This document shows positions 5,966 through 8,315 of a stretch of 8,315 bases of DNA, piece by piece. Source of the DNA: DATDMG01 sp036518955 (lineage in GTDB: Bacteria > Actinomycetota > Actinomycetes > Actinomycetales > Kineosporiaceae); assembly GCA_036518955.1 (NCBI GenBank), contig DATDMG010000368.1, positions 1 to 8,315 on the forward strand, written 5' to 3'. Below the pieces are notes generated by a model, which was not told where the DNA came from, made no database searches, and saw nothing but the letters and a program-made list of their open reading frames with translations. Position 1 is the stretch's first letter, and every line of letters begins with the position of its first letter. The translations under genes were made by a program, and so were the position numbers.

Positions 5966-7231
5966 ATGGGTTCGGTGGGTACAGGGGTGGGCGGAGGTCG
6001 CCGGCCGGATGCGCGACCGGCAGCACGGCGACTCCTCCGACGGACGGTCGCCGTGCTGCTGCTCGCCCTGGCCGGCTGCTCGTCGTCCGCGGCCCACCGA
6101 TCCGGGGCAACCGGGTCTGGGGCCTCACCGTCGACGTCCGTGGCGAAGTCGCCGTCGGTGCAGGTCGGAACCTCGGGACCGGTCTCCTACCTCACGCCCG
6201 TGCAGCTCACCGTCACCAACGGCTCGATCACGTCCGTCCAGGTGAGCACGACTCCCGACGCTGTCCAACTGGATGGCTCGGTGTCTGCCGACGGGTTGTC
6301 CTGGGTATCGGGCAGGCCTCCCAAGCCGGCGACGTCCTACCGGGCGGTGGTGTCGGTCAAGGACGGCGCGGGCACGGTGACCAGTCAAACCGTCGTGTTC
6401 ACGGCGGCGCAGGTGCCGGACGACAAGCGGCTGGCCTTCAGTGTGACCCCGGACGACGGCCAGAGGGTCGGCATCGGGCAGCCGGTGGCCATCCGGTTCC
6501 AGACGCCGGTCACCAAGCGTGCGGACCTGGAGCGGGTGATGCAGGTCCAGGCGACGGCACCCAACGGGCAGGCCGTTACCGGGAGCTGGCACTGGGTGAA
6601 CAGCCAGGAGGTGCACTGGCGGCCGGAGGAGTTCTGGACGCCGGGCACCACGGTCAGGCTCGAGATGAAGATCGCGGGAGTGCAGGCGTCGACGAACCGC
6701 TTCGGGCGTAAGGACTACGTCGAGACCTTTACCGTCGGTGAGTCGCACGTCACCAAGGTCGACGCCACCCAGCACCGGGTGCTCGTCTACCGCGACGGCA
6801 AGCTCGTCGACAACTGGCCGAGCGGAACCGGCCGACCCGGGCTGGAGACCTACAGCGGCACCTACATCGTGCTGGGCAAGGCGCCGATGGTGGAGATGGA
6901 TTCCTGCAGCGCTCGCATCACCTGCGACAAGAAGGATCCGGACTACTACGACGAGAAGGAGTACTGGGCCACCCGGATCACCGCCTCGGGCACGTTCCTG
7001 CACGCGGCCGGTTGGGACGGCCAGCTCGGCCGGGCGAACGTCTCGCACGGGTGCGTCCACCTCTCCGACGCCAACGCCAAGGAGTTCTACGACCACGCCG
7101 TGATCGGTGACGTGGTCACCGTCGTCAACTCCGGGCGCGGTCCCCAGGAGCGCATCGCCACCCAGGATCCCGGCCTGATCGACTGGAACCTGTCCTGGTC
7201 CGCCTGGACGGCGGGCTCGGCGCTGAAGTGA
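5966..7231 (+). CDS. L,D-transpeptidase lipoprotein (YkuD domain)
   Basis: Members of this family make 3-3 cross-links in peptidoglycan on the outer face of the membrane. The 421-residue product begins with an Arg-rich segment and hydrophobic core (TVAVLLLALAGC) whose lipobox LAGC places the lipidated Cys at 38. A Ser/Thr/Ala linker follows, then two Ig-like domains (about 66-146 and 150-253). The YkuD catalytic domain is at about 256-383, with His346 in FLHAAGW and the SHGCVHLS motif carrying catalytic Cys363. The domain order matches LdtMt2-type enzymes of actinobacteria. Cys314 and Cys320 in an insert before the active site (DSCSARITC) could form a disulfide. The start is uncertain: ATG 5966 directly abuts GAAGG, whereas in-frame GTG 5975 has the same GAAGG at a proper distance and may be the true start. 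Either way the signal peptide is intact. It is probably a monocistronic gene. Confidence 0.92.
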   Translation: MGSVGTGVGGGRRPDARPAARRLLRRTVAVLLLALAGCSSSAAHRSGATGSGASPSTSVAKSPSVQVGTSGPVSYLTPVQLTVTNGSITSVQVSTTPDAVQLDGSVSADGLSWVSGRPPKPATSYRAVVSVKDGAGTVTSQTVVFTAAQVPDDKRLAFSVTPDDGQRVGIGQPVAIRFQTPVTKRADLERVMQVQATAPNGQAVTGSWHWVNSQEVHWRPEEFWTPGTTVRLEMKIAGVQASTNRFGRKDYVETFTVGESHVTKVDATQHRVLVYRDGKLVDNWPSGTGRPGLETYSGTYIVLGKAPMVEMDSCSARITCDKKDPDYYDEKEYWATRITASGTFLHAAGWDGQLGRANVSHGCVHLSDANAKEFYDHAVIGDVVTVVNSGRGPQERIATQDPGLIDWNLSWSAWTAGSALK

Positions 7232-7257
7232 CGGCGGTCCTCGGCCTTCGCCGTCAC
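7228..7257 (+). terminator. Hairpin spanning the transpeptidase stop codon
   Basis: GTGACGGCG (7228-7236) and CGCCGTCAC (7249-7257) are perfect 9-bp complements around a 12-base loop. The TGA stop of the transpeptidase gene (7229-7231) lies in the left arm. No T-run follows. A terminator or 3'-end-stabilising role is inferred from its position. Confidence 0.5.
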
Positions 7258-7415
7258 CCGAGCCCGGGATCGGCCGGGAGACCGGGTCGGCGGGCGAACC
7301 GTACCTGCTCCACGTCAGGTCACGTCGACCATCTGGTAGCCGGCGGTGCCGCCGATCGCGGCGCCGGCACGCGGTGGCGCCCTTCGAGCAGGGCCCGGCC
7401 CGCGGGGTCGAGCCG

Positions 7416-7421
7416 TACCCT
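7416..7421 (+). promoter_or_regulatory. Possible -10 element of miaB
   Basis: TACCCT fits the actinobacterial TAnnnT -10 pattern and ends nine bases before the miaB ATG. Transcription would then begin at or just before the start codon. No clear -35 element is visible. No Shine-Dalgarno sequence precedes the ATG, which fits a leaderless or very short leader. Confidence 0.35.
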
Positions 7422-7430
7422 GGACCTGCC

Positions 7431-8315
7431 ATGACCGATGCATCCCACACCCCGGCCGACCGCCTCGCTCCCCGCACCTACCAGGTGCGCACCTTCGGCT
7501 GCCAGATGAACGTGCACGACTCCGAGCGCCTCGCCGGCACGCTGGAGGCGGCCGGTTACATTCGCGTCACCGACGGTGCCGAGCCCGACGTGGTGGTCCT
7601 GAACACGTGCGCCGTCCGGGAGAACGCCGACAACAAGCTGTACGGCAACCTCGGTCACCTCGCCCCGGTGAAGGCCCGGCGTCCGGGCATGCAGATCGCG
7701 GTGGGCGGCTGTCTGGCGCAGAAGGACCGGGCGACGATCGTCCGCCGGGCGCCCTGGGTCGATGTCGTCTTCGGCACCCACAACCTGGGCTCCCTCCCCG
7801 CGCTGCTCGACCGGGCCCGGCACAACGCCGAGGCCCAGGTCGAGATCCTGGAGTCGCTCGAGGTGTTCCCGTCGACGCTCCCGGCACGCCGGGAGTCCGC
7901 CTACGCCGCGTGGGTGTCCATCAGCGTCGGCTGCAACAACACCTGCACGTTCTGCATCGTGCCGACCCTGCGTGGCCGGGAGCGGGACCGCCGGCCCGGT
8001 GACGTCCTCGCCGAGATCGAGGCGATGGTCGCCGAGGGCGTGATCGAGGTGACCCTGCTCGGGCAGAACGTCAACACCTATGGTGTCGAGTTCGGTGACC
8101 GTGGTGCGTTCGCCAAGCTGCTGCGCTCCTGCGGGGGGATCGAGGGCCTGGAACGGGTGCGTTTCACCAGCCCGCACCCGGCGGCGTTCACCGACGACGT
8201 CGTCGCAGCGATGGCGCAGACCGCGAACGTCATGCCGCAACTGCACATGCCGCTGCAGTCGGGGTCGGACGCGGTGCTCCGGGTGATGCGGCGCTCCTAC
8301 CGGGCGAGCCGGTTC
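7431..8315 (+). CDS. miaB: tRNA-2-methylthio-N6-isopentenyladenosine synthase MiaB (3' end cut off)
   Basis: MiaB is a radical-SAM enzyme that adds the methylthio group at C2 of i6A37 in tRNAs reading UNN codons. 295 codons are present and the frame runs off the window end without a stop. The amino-terminal methylthiotransferase domain shows FGCQMNVHDSER with Cys24, NTCAVRENA with Cys60 and GGCLAQ with Cys94, which bind the auxiliary 4Fe-4S cluster. The radical-SAM motif GCNNTCTFC gives Cys168, Cys172 and Cys175. TLLGQNVNTYG and the HMPLQSGSDAVLRVMRRSY segment are standard MiaB signatures that separate it from RimO. About 200 residues, including the carboxyl-terminal TRAM domain, lie beyond the window. 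ATG 7431 is chosen because it gives the usual short lead-in to the first Cys motif. It has no ribosome binding site, and a possible -10 lies just upstream. Location downstream of recA-recX is conserved in actinobacteria. Confidence 0.96.
   Translation, partial: MTDASHTPADRLAPRTYQVRTFGCQMNVHDSERLAGTLEAAGYIRVTDGAEPDVVVLNTCAVRENADNKLYGNLGHLAPVKARRPGMQIAVGGCLAQKDRATIVRRAPWVDVVFGTHNLGSLPALLDRARHNAEAQVEILESLEVFPSTLPARRESAYAAWVSISVGCNNTCTFCIVPTLRGRERDRRPGDVLAEIEAMVAEGVIEVTLLGQNVNTYGVEFGDRGAFAKLLRSCGGIEGLERVRFTSPHPAAFTDDVVAAMAQTANVMPQLHMPLQSGSDAVLRVMRRSYRASRF

Noticed and set aside
7315..7443. A 42-codon minus-strand frame ending in GGTAGYQMVDVT in the transpeptidase-miaB gap
   Set aside because: It has no ribosome binding site, its start overlaps the miaB start, and most of it is low-complexity Arg/Pro/Ala sequence.
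1..8315. Insertion sequences, CRISPR arrays, tRNA or rRNA genes
   Set aside because: No transposase, spaced direct repeats, tRNA cloverleaf or rRNA sequence was recognised on either strand.

Overview
The window is high-GC DNA with GC-rich third codon positions, GTG starts and AGGAGG-type ribosome binding sites. The gene order recA, recX, inserted genes, miaB is the one found in many Actinomycetota (Streptomyces, Frankia and mycobacteria keep versions of it). A PafBC-type RecA-NDp promoter in front of recA supports the same assignment. The genus cannot be named from the sequence.

Bases 1-1944 hold recA, behind a well matched DNA-damage promoter, and recX. A perfect 11-bp inverted repeat lies between them, and a compact terminator hairpin follows recX. 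Bases 2064-3095 carry, on the minus strand, an alpha/beta hydrolase whose catalytic Ser and His positions both read Asp. A roughly 440-base divergent intergenic region follows.

Bases 3536-5511 are a two-gene unit. A 76-residue ORF overlaps by four bases (GTGA) a complete allophanate hydrolase gene. The small ORF looks like the amino-terminal stub of a urea/guanidine-carboxylase-associated (DUF1989) protein, which suggests a larger nitrogen operon that lost its middle. No carboxylase gene is present in the window.

Bases 5512-5965 contain a 44-codon ORF with a very good ribosome binding site, a short GC-rich tandem repeat and a small hairpin. The rest appears non-coding. Bases 5966-7231 encode an L,D-transpeptidase lipoprotein for peptidoglycan 3-3 cross-linking, with a hairpin across its stop codon. 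The window ends inside miaB (from 7431), which encodes the tRNA methylthiotransferase. Its promoter may give a leaderless or near-leaderless message.

Functionally there are two housekeeping blocks, DNA repair (recA-recX) and tRNA modification (miaB). Between them lie accessory metabolic and envelope genes. I found no mobile element, CRISPR array, rRNA or tRNA gene. The points most worth a second look are the degenerate hydrolase active site and the stub coupled to the orphan allophanate hydrolase gene.
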